A DNA stretch of 5,100 bases, taken from the NCBI GenBank assembly GCA_009914575.1, contig WNEB01000136.1, positions 1 to 5,100 on the forward strand. Direction: 5' to 3'. Positions 1 to 5,100 of the stretch are shown piece after piece (position 1 is the stretch's first letter; each line of letters starts with the position of its first letter). The notes under the pieces are model-generated. The model did not search any database, was not told the origin of the DNA, and saw only the letters and a program-made list of their open reading frames with translations. The DNA comes from Burkholderia gladioli. GTDB lineage: Bacteria; Pseudomonadota; Gammaproteobacteria; Burkholderiales; Burkholderiaceae. Position numbers and translations under genes: made by a program.

Positions 1-94
1 TCCCCCGGTTGATCAGGCCTTCATTATAGGCCGCCCAATTCCTGACACGGTAGCGTGCCTTCGGCTCACCTTTCTTGTGTATGTCCTTGCGCAT
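1..94 (-). CDS. IS5-family transposase, N-terminal fragment (runs off window)
   Basis: The start codon ATG is at 94-92, and 31 codons are visible before the window ends, with no stop. The peptide begins MRKDIHKKGEPKARYRVRNW and continues with AAYNEGLINRG. The YRVRNWxxYNxxLxxRG pattern is typical of the N-terminus of IS5-family (IS903-like) DDE transposases, which cut and rejoin the IS ends. The catalytic DDE residues would lie beyond the window, so intactness cannot be judged. There is no clear Shine-Dalgarno sequence immediately upstream (AAGAAA only). The reading frame stays open for some distance upstream, so an earlier non-ATG start is possible. Base composition is less GC-rich than in the neighbouring chromosomal genes, as expected for acquired DNA. 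Confidence 0.75.
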   Translation of the reverse strand, partial: MRKDIHKKGEPKARYRVRNWAAYNEGLINRG

Positions 95-171
95 TTTCTT
101 GTCAAAAATTAGGCAGTTACTCTGGAATCTGACTTGATAGGAGGCTGGCCCCGCGACCGTTGCGCGTAAAC

Positions 172-203
172 GTCAACGGATCTCGCTCGATTTATGCAAC
201 AAC
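172..203 (-). repeat. 32-bp inverted repeat, left copy (IS5-family terminus)
   Basis: On the plus strand this stretch reads GTCAACGGATCTCGC at the outer side and ATTTATGCAACAAC at the inner side. Its exact reverse complement, 32 of 32 bases, is at 4754-4785. Identity stops on the inner side, where chromosomal DNA begins (xerD here, the region after amiC at the other copy). It stops on the outer side because the right copy is interrupted there by an IS3-family end. It supplies the last ten codons and the TGA stop (173-175) of the xerD remnant. Confidence 0.95.
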
Positions 204-898
204 GCCGTCTTCAGCGTGACGAGTTCGCTGACGCGCAGCCCGCTCGCATACATCAGCTCGAGCATCGTGCGGTCGCGCAGCCCGAGCGGCGTCGTCACGT
301 AGGGGCACCGAGCAGCGCCTCGACCTGCGCCTCGGACAGCGTCGAAGGAAAACGCGCCGGCTGCTTCGCCGAAGAGGATCCGCAGCGTTGGATCGGCGCT
401 CGCGCGGTGCTCGCGCATCGCCCAGCCGTAGTAGCGTCGAAACACCGACAGCCGCCGGTTCGACGACGCCGCCTTGCCGTCGCTGCGCGCCGCGATGTAG
501 CGGGTCAGCATGTCCTCGGTCACCGCATCGACGCTCGCGCCGTGCGTGGCCGACAGCCATTGCGCGAACAGGCTCAGGTCGCGGCGATAGGCGTCGAGCG
601 TGTTCTGCGAGAGGCCATGTTCGAGCCAGAGCGCATCGCAGAACAGGCCGATCGAGGTGCGGATCGCGTCGCGCTCGGGCGTGCCGCCGAGCGCTTGCGC
701 GCCGGCGTCGGTTTCACCGTCGGCGCCACGCCGGGCGCGAGGCGCGGCCCCCGCACGCGGCTTGCGGCCCGTGCCGGCCGTCTTCGCCGCGGCCGTCCCG
801 CGCGCCTTGCGCGGCTTTGTCGTGCCGGCCGCATCGCCGGCGCCGGCCTCGTCCACCAAGGCGTCGCCCGCTTCCGTTTTCCCCGCCTTCGATGCCAT
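173..898 (-). pseudogene. xerD: Tyrosine recombinase XerD, truncated by IS and frameshifted
   Basis: XerD acts with XerC at dif to resolve chromosome dimers. The start ATG (898) shares one base with the ogt TGA. The product has an unusual Ala/Lys/Arg-rich N-terminal extension of about 75 residues. The core-binding domain follows (about 81-165, including LFCDALWLEHGLSQNTLDAY), then the start of the catalytic domain with RDRTMLELMYASGLRVSELV. Only the first catalytic Arg remains (R222, codon 235-233); the Lys, His-x-x-Arg, His and Tyr residues are gone. Native sequence ends near T231, after which ten residues (ALLHKSSEIR) and the stop come from the IS end. Residues 176-199 are out of frame: an extra base at 372/373 and a missing base at 300/301 bracket 72 bases whose shifted frame reads SEAQVEALLGAP, the usual XerD sequence. 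The product cannot be catalytically active. It is the last visible gene of the queG-ogt-xerD set. Confidence 0.9.
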
Positions 899-1365
899 CA
901 GTATTGAATCCCTTCGTGCGCGAGCAGCCAGCGCTTGATCTTCAGGTAATAGCCGTCGCCGTCGTGATTCGCGAAGCCGCCGATGCCGCCGGCCGCGACG
1001 ACGCGATGGCACGGAATCACGAGCGGAAACCAGTTCGCGCCGCAGGCCTGGCCCACCGCGCGCGGGGCACTGCCGATGCGCCGCGCGATCTGCCCGTAGG
1101 TGGCGACGGTGCCGGGCGGCAGCTCGCCGATCGCCTGCCAGACGCGCCGCTGAAACGCCGAACCGACCTCGGCCAGTGGCAGGTCGAAGCGCGCCGACGC
1201 CCGCGCGAAATAACGCGCCATCTGCTTCGCGGCGCGCCGTGCAAGCGCGTTGTCGGGTTCGATGCCGCGCACCGATTCGGGCAGATAGACGATCTCGCGC
1301 ACGCAAGCGCCGTCGGTGCGAATCCCGACCTTGCCGAACGGCGCGTCGATCACTGCGTTGAACAT
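898..1365 (-). CDS. ogt: Methylated-DNA--protein-cysteine methyltransferase
   Basis: This is a 155-residue suicide DNA-repair protein that moves the alkyl group from O6-alkylguanine (and O4-alkylthymine) to its own cysteine. The active-site motif IPCHRV is at 117-122, with acceptor C119. Upstream are the DNA-binding helix-turn-helix region (FQRRVWQAIGELPPGTVATYGQ region, about 71-92), PRAVG with R102 in the position of the arginine finger of human AGT, and N111 as the Asn hinge. The C-terminal LLAHEG supplies the conserved Glu (E151). Length is normal for a single-domain Ogt; it has no Ada regulatory domain. The start is well supported by GAGGAG at 1377-1372, six bases upstream. It lies 48 bases after queG, and its TGA overlaps the xerD ATG by one base, suggesting a co-transcribed, coupled set. 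No defects are seen. Confidence 0.93.
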   Translation of the reverse strand: MFNAVIDAPFGKVGIRTDGACVREIVYLPESVRGIEPDNALARRAAKQMARYFARASARFDLPLAEVGSAFQRRVWQAIGELPPGTVATYGQIARRIGSAPRAVGQACGANWFPLVIPCHRVVAAGGIGGFANHDGDGYYLKIKRWLLAHEGIQY

Positions 1366-1371
1366 GGCCCG

Positions 1372-1377
1372 CTCCTC
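1372..1377 (-). promoter_or_regulatory. Ribosome binding site of ogt
   Basis: GAGGAG on the minus strand with a six-base spacer to the ATG at 1365. It is a strong Shine-Dalgarno match and fixes the ogt start. It lies in the 48-base gap after queG; no terminator-like hairpin with a T run is seen in the gap, so read-through from queG is likely. Confidence 0.75.
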
Positions 1378-1413
1378 GATGCCGCTTGCGCCGAAACCGT
1401 CACTGTACGCCGC

Positions 1414-2631
1414 CTACGCCGCCCGCAGCGCCCATTCGACATGCTCGCGCACCAGCTCGGACGCATCGTCGGCGCGCGCGGCCAGCGCCGCGACGATCGC
1501 CTCGCGCGCGTCGCCGGCCAGTTGCCCGGCCGGCGCGCGCAGCGCGTTGCCGAGCCCCACCGCGAGATTGCGCAGCCAGCGCTCGTGACCGATGCGCCGG
1601 ATCGCGCTGCCCTGCATGCGCGCGTCGAATTCGGCGGCGCTCCATGCGAACAGCTCGGTCAGCGACGCACGGTCGAGCCCGTGCCGAACGTCGAAATCGG
1701 CGACCGGCGCGGCCTGCGCGAACTTGTTCCACGAGCACACGAGCTGGCAGTCGTCGCAGCCGTACACGCGGTTGCCGATCAGCGACCGCAGCGGCTCGGG
1801 GATGCTGCCTTTCAGTTCGATCGTCAGATACGAAATGCACAGCCGCGCATCGACGCGATATGGCTCGGTGATCGCGCCGGTCGGGCAGGCATCGATGCAG
1901 CGCGTGCAGCTGCCGCAATGCGCGCCCGGCGTTTCGGGCGCGGCGTCGGGGCGGGTTTGCGCGTCGGTGGGCAACGGCACGTCCACGAAGATCTCGCCGA
2001 GAAAGAACAGCGAGCCGGCGTCGCGCTGCAGCAGCAGCGTGTGCTTGCCGCGCCAGCCGGTGCCGGCCTTCTGGGCGAGCTCGACTTCGAGCACCGGCGC
2101 CGAATCGGTGAACACGCGATAGCCGAACGGCCCGATCTCGGCCTCGATGCGATCGGCGAGCGTCTGCAGACGGTTGCGCAGCACCTTGTGATAATCGCGG
2201 CCGCGCGCATAGATTGACACCACCGCGGCGGCCGGATCGTCGAGCCGCGCCTGCTCGTGCGCACGCCAGCCGCCCGCGCCGGACGCGGCGCCGGCAGCCA
2301 CCGTGTCGGCCGGCAGATAGGCGAGACGGGCCGAAATCACACGTCGCGTACCGGCCACAAGTTCGGCCGGGCGCGCGCGTTTCATGCCGTGTTTCGCCAT
2401 ATAATCCATTTCGCCGTGGCAACCGGCTTCCAGCCAGGCGGCAAGCCCCACCTCGGCATCCGAGAGATCGATATCGCTGATGCCGATCGCCCCGAAACCC
2501 AGTTCGCGCCCCCAGGCCTTGATGCGCAGTGCGAGCGCATCCAGCGCCGCATCGTCGAGGCGGCGCGACGCGGCGCCCTCGCGTTGCGTCGCGGGCGCGT
2601 CCATCACGTCGAGTTCCGGTTTACGGTTCAT
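1414..2631 (-). CDS. queG: Epoxyqueuosine reductase QueG
   Basis: QueG is a cytoplasmic cobalamin-dependent iron-sulfur enzyme that reduces epoxyqueuosine to queuosine in tRNA, the last step of queuosine synthesis. The 405-residue product carries the family features in order: N-terminal WGRELGFGAIGISD (40-53), GEMDYMAKH (73-81), FTDSAPVLE (174-182) with the probable catalytic Asp D176, and two [4Fe-4S] binding sets. The first is CGSCTRCIDACP (C239, C242, C245, C249); the second uses C265 and GCDDCQLVC (C292, C295, C299). A helical C-terminal part follows. All cluster cysteines are present, so it looks intact. Start choice is uncertain: ATG at 2631 has no clear Shine-Dalgarno, whereas an in-frame ATG at 2604 (residue 10) has GGAA nine bases upstream. 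It is the first gene of the leftward queG-ogt-xerD set, divergent from tsaE. Confidence 0.95.
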   Translation of the reverse strand: MNRKPELDVMDAPATQREGAASRRLDDAALDALALRIKAWGRELGFGAIGISDIDLSDAEVGLAAWLEAGCHGEMDYMAKHGMKRARPAELVAGTRRVISARLAYLPADTVAAGAASGAGGWRAHEQARLDDPAAAVVSIYARGRDYHKVLRNRLQTLADRIEAEIGPFGYRVFTDSAPVLEVELAQKAGTGWRGKHTLLLQRDAGSLFFLGEIFVDVPLPTDAQTRPDAAPETPGAHCGSCTRCIDACPTGAITEPYRVDARLCISYLTIELKGSIPEPLRSLIGNRVYGCDDCQLVCSWNKFAQAAPVADFDVRHGLDRASLTELFAWSAAEFDARMQGSAIRRIGHERWLRNLAVGLGNALRAPAGQLAGDAREAIVAALAARADDASELVREHVEWALRAA

Positions 2632-2648
2632 CGCGCTATTTTACGAGA
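2632..2648. promoter_or_regulatory. Compact divergent promoter region between queG and tsaE (putative)
   Basis: Only 17 bases separate the two divergent start codons, and they hold the only AT-rich patch nearby (CTATTTTACGA, 2636-2646). On the plus strand TATTTT (2637-2642) and on the minus strand TAAAAT (2643-2638) both resemble a sigma-70 -10 box. Each ends six bases before the start codon of the gene it would serve. Transcription would then begin at or next to the ATG on both sides. No convincing -35 box is seen at the usual spacing on either strand, so this is a weak, positional inference. Confidence 0.35.
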
Positions 2649-3203
2649 ATGCCCGCGCAGCCCAGCCATCCGATCGTCGCGTCCGTCGCGTCCGCCCCGC
2701 TCGCCGAGCGCGTCTTCGCGCTGCCCGACGAGGCGGCGACCGCCGCGTTCGGCACCCGCTTAGCGCACGCGATCGATGCGCTGCGCACGCAGCAGCTCGC
2801 GCAACAGGGCTTCTCCGGCCTGCAGATCCAGCTCGTCGGCGATCTCGGCGCGGGCAAGACCACGCTGGTGCGCGCCGTGCTGCGCGGCCTCGGCCACGCC
2901 GGCCGCGTGAAAAGCCCCACCTACACGCTCGTCGAACCGTATGCGCTGCCGCGCGAAAGTGGGGAACTCGCGGTGCATCACTTCGATCTCTATCGATTCA
3001 GTGATCCAGCCGAATGGGCGGACGCAGGCTTTCGCGAATATTTCAACGCCGGCGCGATCTGCCTCGTCGAATGGCCGCAGCAGGCGGGTACGCTGCTCGG
3101 CGTGCCGGATCTCGTGTTCGCGCTCGACGTCGACGGCGAAGGCCGCCGTCTCGTGGCGCGGGCCTACAGTGCTTCAGGAAACGCATGGCTCGAAAGATGT
3201 TGA
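2649..3203 (+). CDS. tsaE: tRNA t6A biosynthesis ATPase TsaE
   Basis: TsaE is the P-loop ATPase that works with TsaB and TsaD to make N6-threonylcarbamoyl-adenosine at position 37 of ANN-decoding tRNAs, in the cytoplasm. The product has 184 residues. Seen in order are FALPDEAAT (23-31), Walker A GDLGAGKTT (64-72, K70 and T71), KSPTYTLVEPY (88-98), HFDLYR (111-116, the Walker B region) and LVEWPQQ (139-145). These match E. coli TsaE closely in order and spacing. It is about 30 residues longer than the E. coli protein, from an N-terminal extension and a loop of about 15 residues before the P-loop (roughly 42-57). The ATG at 2649 is the first start in frame after the queG boundary; it lacks a good Shine-Dalgarno (GAG directly adjacent). 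Its 3' end overlaps amiC by 19 bases. The frame is open further upstream, but that would run antisense over queG and is rejected. Confidence 0.95.
   Translation: MPAQPSHPIVASVASAPLAERVFALPDEAATAAFGTRLAHAIDALRTQQLAQQGFSGLQIQLVGDLGAGKTTLVRAVLRGLGHAGRVKSPTYTLVEPYALPRESGELAVHHFDLYRFSDPAEWADAGFREYFNAGAICLVEWPQQAGTLLGVPDLVFALDVDGEGRRLVARAYSASGNAWLERC
3176..3180 (+). promoter_or_regulatory. Ribosome binding site of amiC inside tsaE
   Basis: AGGAA lies four bases before the ATG at 3185, within the last codons of tsaE. It favours 3185 over the second in-frame ATG at 3197, which is preceded only by a weak GAAAG. This placement suggests amiC translation is coupled to that of tsaE. Confidence 0.65.
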
Positions 3204-4729
3204 TCAAACCGTTCCGGTCGATCGAGTCGGCCGCCACCACCCACAACTGGCGCCGCCGCAAGGTGCTGGTTGCCGGCGCGTCCACGCTCGTGCTCGGGCT
3301 GGTGGCGCCGCGCATGGCGATGGCTTCGTCGGTGCTCGGCGTGCGCGTCTGGCCCGCGCGCGATTACACGCGCGTGACGATCGAATCCGATCAGCCGCTG
3401 CAGGCCGCGCAACAACTGCTGCAAGGCCCGGACCGCCTGGTCGTCGATCTCGACGGCCTCGATCTCGACCAGGCGCTGCGCGATCTGGTGTCGAAGATCG
3501 CGCCGAACGATCCGCAAATCCAGTCGGTGCGCGTCGGTCAATATCAGCCGCACGTGATGCGCATGGTGTTCGATCTGAAAGGTTCGGTGAAGCCGCAGAT
3601 GTTTACGCTGCCGCCGGTCGGCAGCTATCGCTACCGGCTGGTGTTCGACCTGTATCCGGCCGTCGCGCCCGATCCGCTGTCGGACCTGATCGCGCAGACC
3701 GAACACAAGGAGCGCCAGCTCAACGACGACGTGCGCACGCAGCAGGCCCAGCAGGCGCAACCGCCGCAGGCCGCGCTGAACGGCCCCGGCACGCCGCCGG
3801 CCGGCGCCTCGCGCGACAACAGCGACGCGTTCTTCCAGCAGTTCGCGCAGAACGCGCCGCAGGCCGCACGGTCGTCGCCGTCCACGCCATCCTCGCCTGC
3901 GTCGCCCGCCAAGCCGGCGGTCAAGCCGCCGCCCGCGATCGCGAAGAACGACGATGACGACGACGGCATCCCCGACACCTACGCGTTCACCACGCCGAAG
4001 GGCGGCAAGAACGGCACGGTGCGCCTGCTCACGGTGGCGATCGATCCGGGCCACGGCGGCGAGGATCCGGGCGCGATCGGCGGCGGCGGCACGTACGAGA
4101 AGCACGTCGCGCTCGACATCGCGAAGAAGCTGCGCGCGATGATCGACGGCGCGCCGAACATGCGCGCGATGATGACGCGCGACAACGATTTCTTCGTCCC
4201 GTTGAACGTGCGCGTGCAGAAGGCGCGCCGCGTGGGGGCGGACTTGTTCGTGTCGATCCACGCCGACGCGTTCACCACGCCGCAAGCGCACGGCTCGTCG
4301 GTGTTCGCGCTGTCCGATCACGGCGCGACGAGCGCGGCCGCGCGCTGGATGGCGAACAAGGAAAACTCGTCGGACAACATCGGCGGGATCAACGTGAAGA
4401 CGCAGGACGTGTCGGTCAACCGCGCGCTGTTCGACATGTCGACCACGGCGCAGATCCGCGATTCGCTGCGTTACGGCAACTTCGTGCTGCGCGAGGTGGG
4501 CACCATCAACAAGCTGCACAAGGGCTCGGTCGAACAGGCCGGCTTCGCCGTGCTGAAGGCGCCCGACATTCCGTCGATCCTGGTGGAAACGGCGTTCATC
4601 AGCAATCCCGACGAAGAGCGCCGCCTGAACGACGACGCCTATCGCAAGCAGATGGCCGACGCGATCTTCCGCGGCATCAAGCGCTATTTCGCGGCCAACC
4701 CGCCGCTGGCCAAGAGCCGGATGGCCTGA
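3185..4729 (+). CDS. amiC: N-acetylmuramoyl-L-alanine amidase, Tat-exported, AMIN plus Amidase_3
   Basis: This periplasmic zinc amidase cuts the bond between N-acetylmuramic acid and the stem peptide to split septal peptidoglycan during cell separation. The product has 514 residues. The N-terminus carries a twin-arginine signal: RRRK at 23-26, a hydrophobic stretch at about 27-42, and a likely cleavage site AMA-SS after residue 47. As in E. coli AmiC, this implies Tat export. An AMIN septal-targeting domain follows (about 50-158), then a Gln/Ala/Pro/Ser-rich linker (about 178-255) ending in five Asp residues (256-260). The Amidase_3 domain (about 281-504) holds the zinc and catalytic residues: DPGHGG (H290), TYEKHVAL (E305), SIHADA (H359) and ILVETAFISN (E468). 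All are present, so it looks functional. It overlaps tsaE by 19 bases. The next gene in this conserved order, mutL, is replaced by IS DNA. The symbol amiC follows the Tat signal; amiB-like naming is also used at this locus. Confidence 0.93.
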   Translation: MARKMLIKPFRSIESAATTHNWRRRKVLVAGASTLVLGLVAPRMAMASSVLGVRVWPARDYTRVTIESDQPLQAAQQLLQGPDRLVVDLDGLDLDQALRDLVSKIAPNDPQIQSVRVGQYQPHVMRMVFDLKGSVKPQMFTLPPVGSYRYRLVFDLYPAVAPDPLSDLIAQTEHKERQLNDDVRTQQAQQAQPPQAALNGPGTPPAGASRDNSDAFFQQFAQNAPQAARSSPSTPSSPASPAKPAVKPPPAIAKNDDDDDGIPDTYAFTTPKGGKNGTVRLLTVAIDPGHGGEDPGAIGGGGTYEKHVALDIAKKLRAMIDGAPNMRAMMTRDNDFFVPLNVRVQKARRVGADLFVSIHADAFTTPQAHGSSVFALSDHGATSAAARWMANKENSSDNIGGINVKTQDVSVNRALFDMSTTAQIRDSLRYGNFVLREVGTINKLHKGSVEQAGFAVLKAPDIPSILVETAFISNPDEERRLNDDAYRKQMADAIFRGIKRYFAANPPLAKSRMA

Positions 4730-4753
4730 CCCGGCCCGGCTGCCCCCCGAGGT

Positions 4754-4785
4754 GTTGTTGCATAAATCGAGCGAGATCCGTTGAC
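4754..4785 (+). mobile_element. IS5-family terminus, 32-bp right remnant (inverted copy)
   Basis: GTTGTTGCATAAATCGAGC and the following bases, to 4785, are the exact reverse complement of 172-203, so this is a second copy of the same IS terminus facing the opposite way. It starts 24 bases after the amiC stop (or 21 if the preceding GGT belongs to the element). After 32 bases an IS3-family end begins. At the left copy the element instead continues with GTTTACGCGC. Whether the rest of this copy resumes beyond the IS3-family element cannot be seen. No gene can be assigned to the bases between the amiC stop and this junction. Confidence 0.85.
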
Positions 4786-5100
4786 TGATCTTGCCCCTGA
4801 TTTACGGACACCTATCTAAGCGACATTGGCCAGCTCGTACTGCTCTGGGCTGAGGTAGCCCAGGGTCGAGTGCAGCCGGATCCGATTGTAGTCAACCTCA
4901 ATGTAGTCAAACACATGAGCCTTGGCCTGCTCCCGTGTGGCGAGGTGTTCACCATGGATGGCCTCGACCTTCAGACTGTGGTTCCAACTCTCCATTGCTG
5001 CGTTGTCGTAGCAGTTGCCTCTGGCACTCATGCTGGCGATCAAAGCGTATTGCTCCAACAGGGCGCGGTGCTCGCGCGAGCAGTATTGGCTACCACGGTC
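4786..5100 (-). mobile_element. IS3-family insertion sequence, 3' end (partial)
   Basis: The end begins TGATCTTGCCCCTGATTTAC at 4786 and continues with GGACACC. This resembles the terminus of IS3 itself (TGATCTTACCC...GTGGACAC, from memory). The transposase OrfB lies on the minus strand and stops at 4816, about 30 bases inside the terminus, which is the normal layout for the right end of this family. The element continues beyond 5100. Its start coincides exactly with the point where the 32-bp IS5-family repeat stops, which supports insertion of this element into that IS. Confidence 0.88.
4816..5100 (-). CDS. IS3-family transposase OrfB, C-terminal fragment (runs off window)
   Basis: This is the last 94 codons of a DDE transposase that enters the window at 5100 in frame and ends with TAG at 4818-4816. 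The visible part starts [18 protein letters not shown], the usual sequence around the second catalytic Asp of IS3-family OrfB. It continues through [15 protein letters not shown], whose Glu is the third member of the DDE triad, about 36 residues later. It then reaches the typical C-terminal block [20 protein letters not shown]. The upstream OrfA and the first catalytic Asp lie beyond the window. Within the visible portion there is no stop or frameshift. It could be read as starting from an internal TTG at 5058, but the family motifs upstream show that it begins earlier. Confidence 0.93.
   Translation of the reverse strand, partial: DRGSQYCSREHRALLEQYALIASMSARGNCYDNAAMESWNHSLKVEAIHGEHLATREQAKAHVFDYIEVDYNRIRLHSTLGYLSPEQYELANVA

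Larger units (their letters stand above)
1..203 (-). mobile_element. IS5-family insertion sequence, 5' end (partial)
   Basis: This is the terminal part of an insertion sequence lying on the minus strand and continuing out of the window at position 1. Read from 203 leftwards, the end begins GTTGTTGCATAAATC, which resembles the IS903-group termini of the IS5 family (GGCTTTGTTG[A/C]ATAAATC, from memory). A leader of about 109 bases (95-203) precedes the transposase start at 94. The outer limit is uncertain by three bases: the bases just inside the block read GGC here and GGT at the right-hand copy, so the true end could be 206. The first 32 bases recur exactly, inverted, at 4754-4785. The element interrupts xerD. 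The family call rests on the terminus and 31 transposase residues. Confidence 0.8.

Noticed and set aside
75..103. TTGACA on the minus strand at 103-98 as a -35 box for the transposase
   Set aside because: It overlaps the start codon region, and the hexamer 17 bases downstream (ATACAC) is a poor -10 lying inside the coding sequence.
899..1306. Upstream extension of the xerD frame over ogt
   Set aside because: The frame stays open by GC bias, but the region encodes Ogt in another frame with its PCHRV motif and a strong ribosome binding site; xerD starts at 898.
388..2217. A 609-codon open frame on the plus strand across xerD, ogt and queG
   Set aside because: It is antisense to three recognisable genes, is Arg/Ala/Pro-rich with no family motif, and is an effect of high GC content.
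3164..4519. A 451-codon open frame on the minus strand across amiC
   Set aside because: It is antisense to a complete amidase with all its catalytic motifs, and its Arg/His-rich translation matches no family I recognise.
4730..4753. Transcription terminator after amiC
   Set aside because: The stretch is C/G-rich but forms no clear stem-loop followed by a T run, and the original downstream sequence has been replaced by IS DNA.
204..4753. tRNA, rRNA, CRISPR array, riboswitch or attachment site within the block
   Set aside because: I saw no regularly spaced repeats, RNA-gene signatures or long non-coding stretches; almost every base lies in one of the five genes.

Overview
The window is high-GC bacterial DNA with strongly GC-biased codon use. 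Its gene content and protein sequences look like Burkholderia or a close relative in the Burkholderiaceae; this placement is by recognition and the species cannot be named. A conserved housekeeping block of about 4.55 kb (roughly 204-4753) is bracketed by insertion-sequence (IS) DNA.

Left edge (1-203): the first part of an IS5-family element, with its transposase start codon at 94 reading leftwards out of the window. Its terminus cuts xerD. The central block has two divergent gene sets. Leftward (minus strand) are queG (epoxyqueuosine reductase), ogt (O6-alkylguanine-DNA alkyltransferase) and xerD. XerD is a pseudogene: it has lost its catalytic C-terminus to the IS and carries two compensating frameshifts. 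Rightward (plus strand) are tsaE (ATPase for tRNA t6A synthesis) and amiC (Tat-exported periplasmic N-acetylmuramoyl-L-alanine amidase), overlapping by 19 bases. The start codons of queG and tsaE are only 17 bases apart, so both promoters must be compressed into that gap and the adjacent coding ends.

Right edge (4754-5100): a second, inverted copy of the same IS5-family terminus, of which only 32 bases remain before an IS3-family element begins at 4786 and runs out of the window with the C-terminal part of its OrfB transposase. This looks like an IS nested in an IS. mutL, which commonly follows amiB/amiC in proteobacteria, is not seen; the IS junction lies 24 bases past the amiC stop.

The genes join two tRNA-modification functions (queuosine, t6A), alkylation repair, chromosome-dimer resolution (broken here) and cell-separation hydrolysis. 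I see no new multi-gene system. The interesting content is genome decay and rearrangement: an IS-truncated xerD with a compensated frameshift pair, inverted IS ends around a conserved block, and an IS-in-IS junction with a testable target-duplication prediction.
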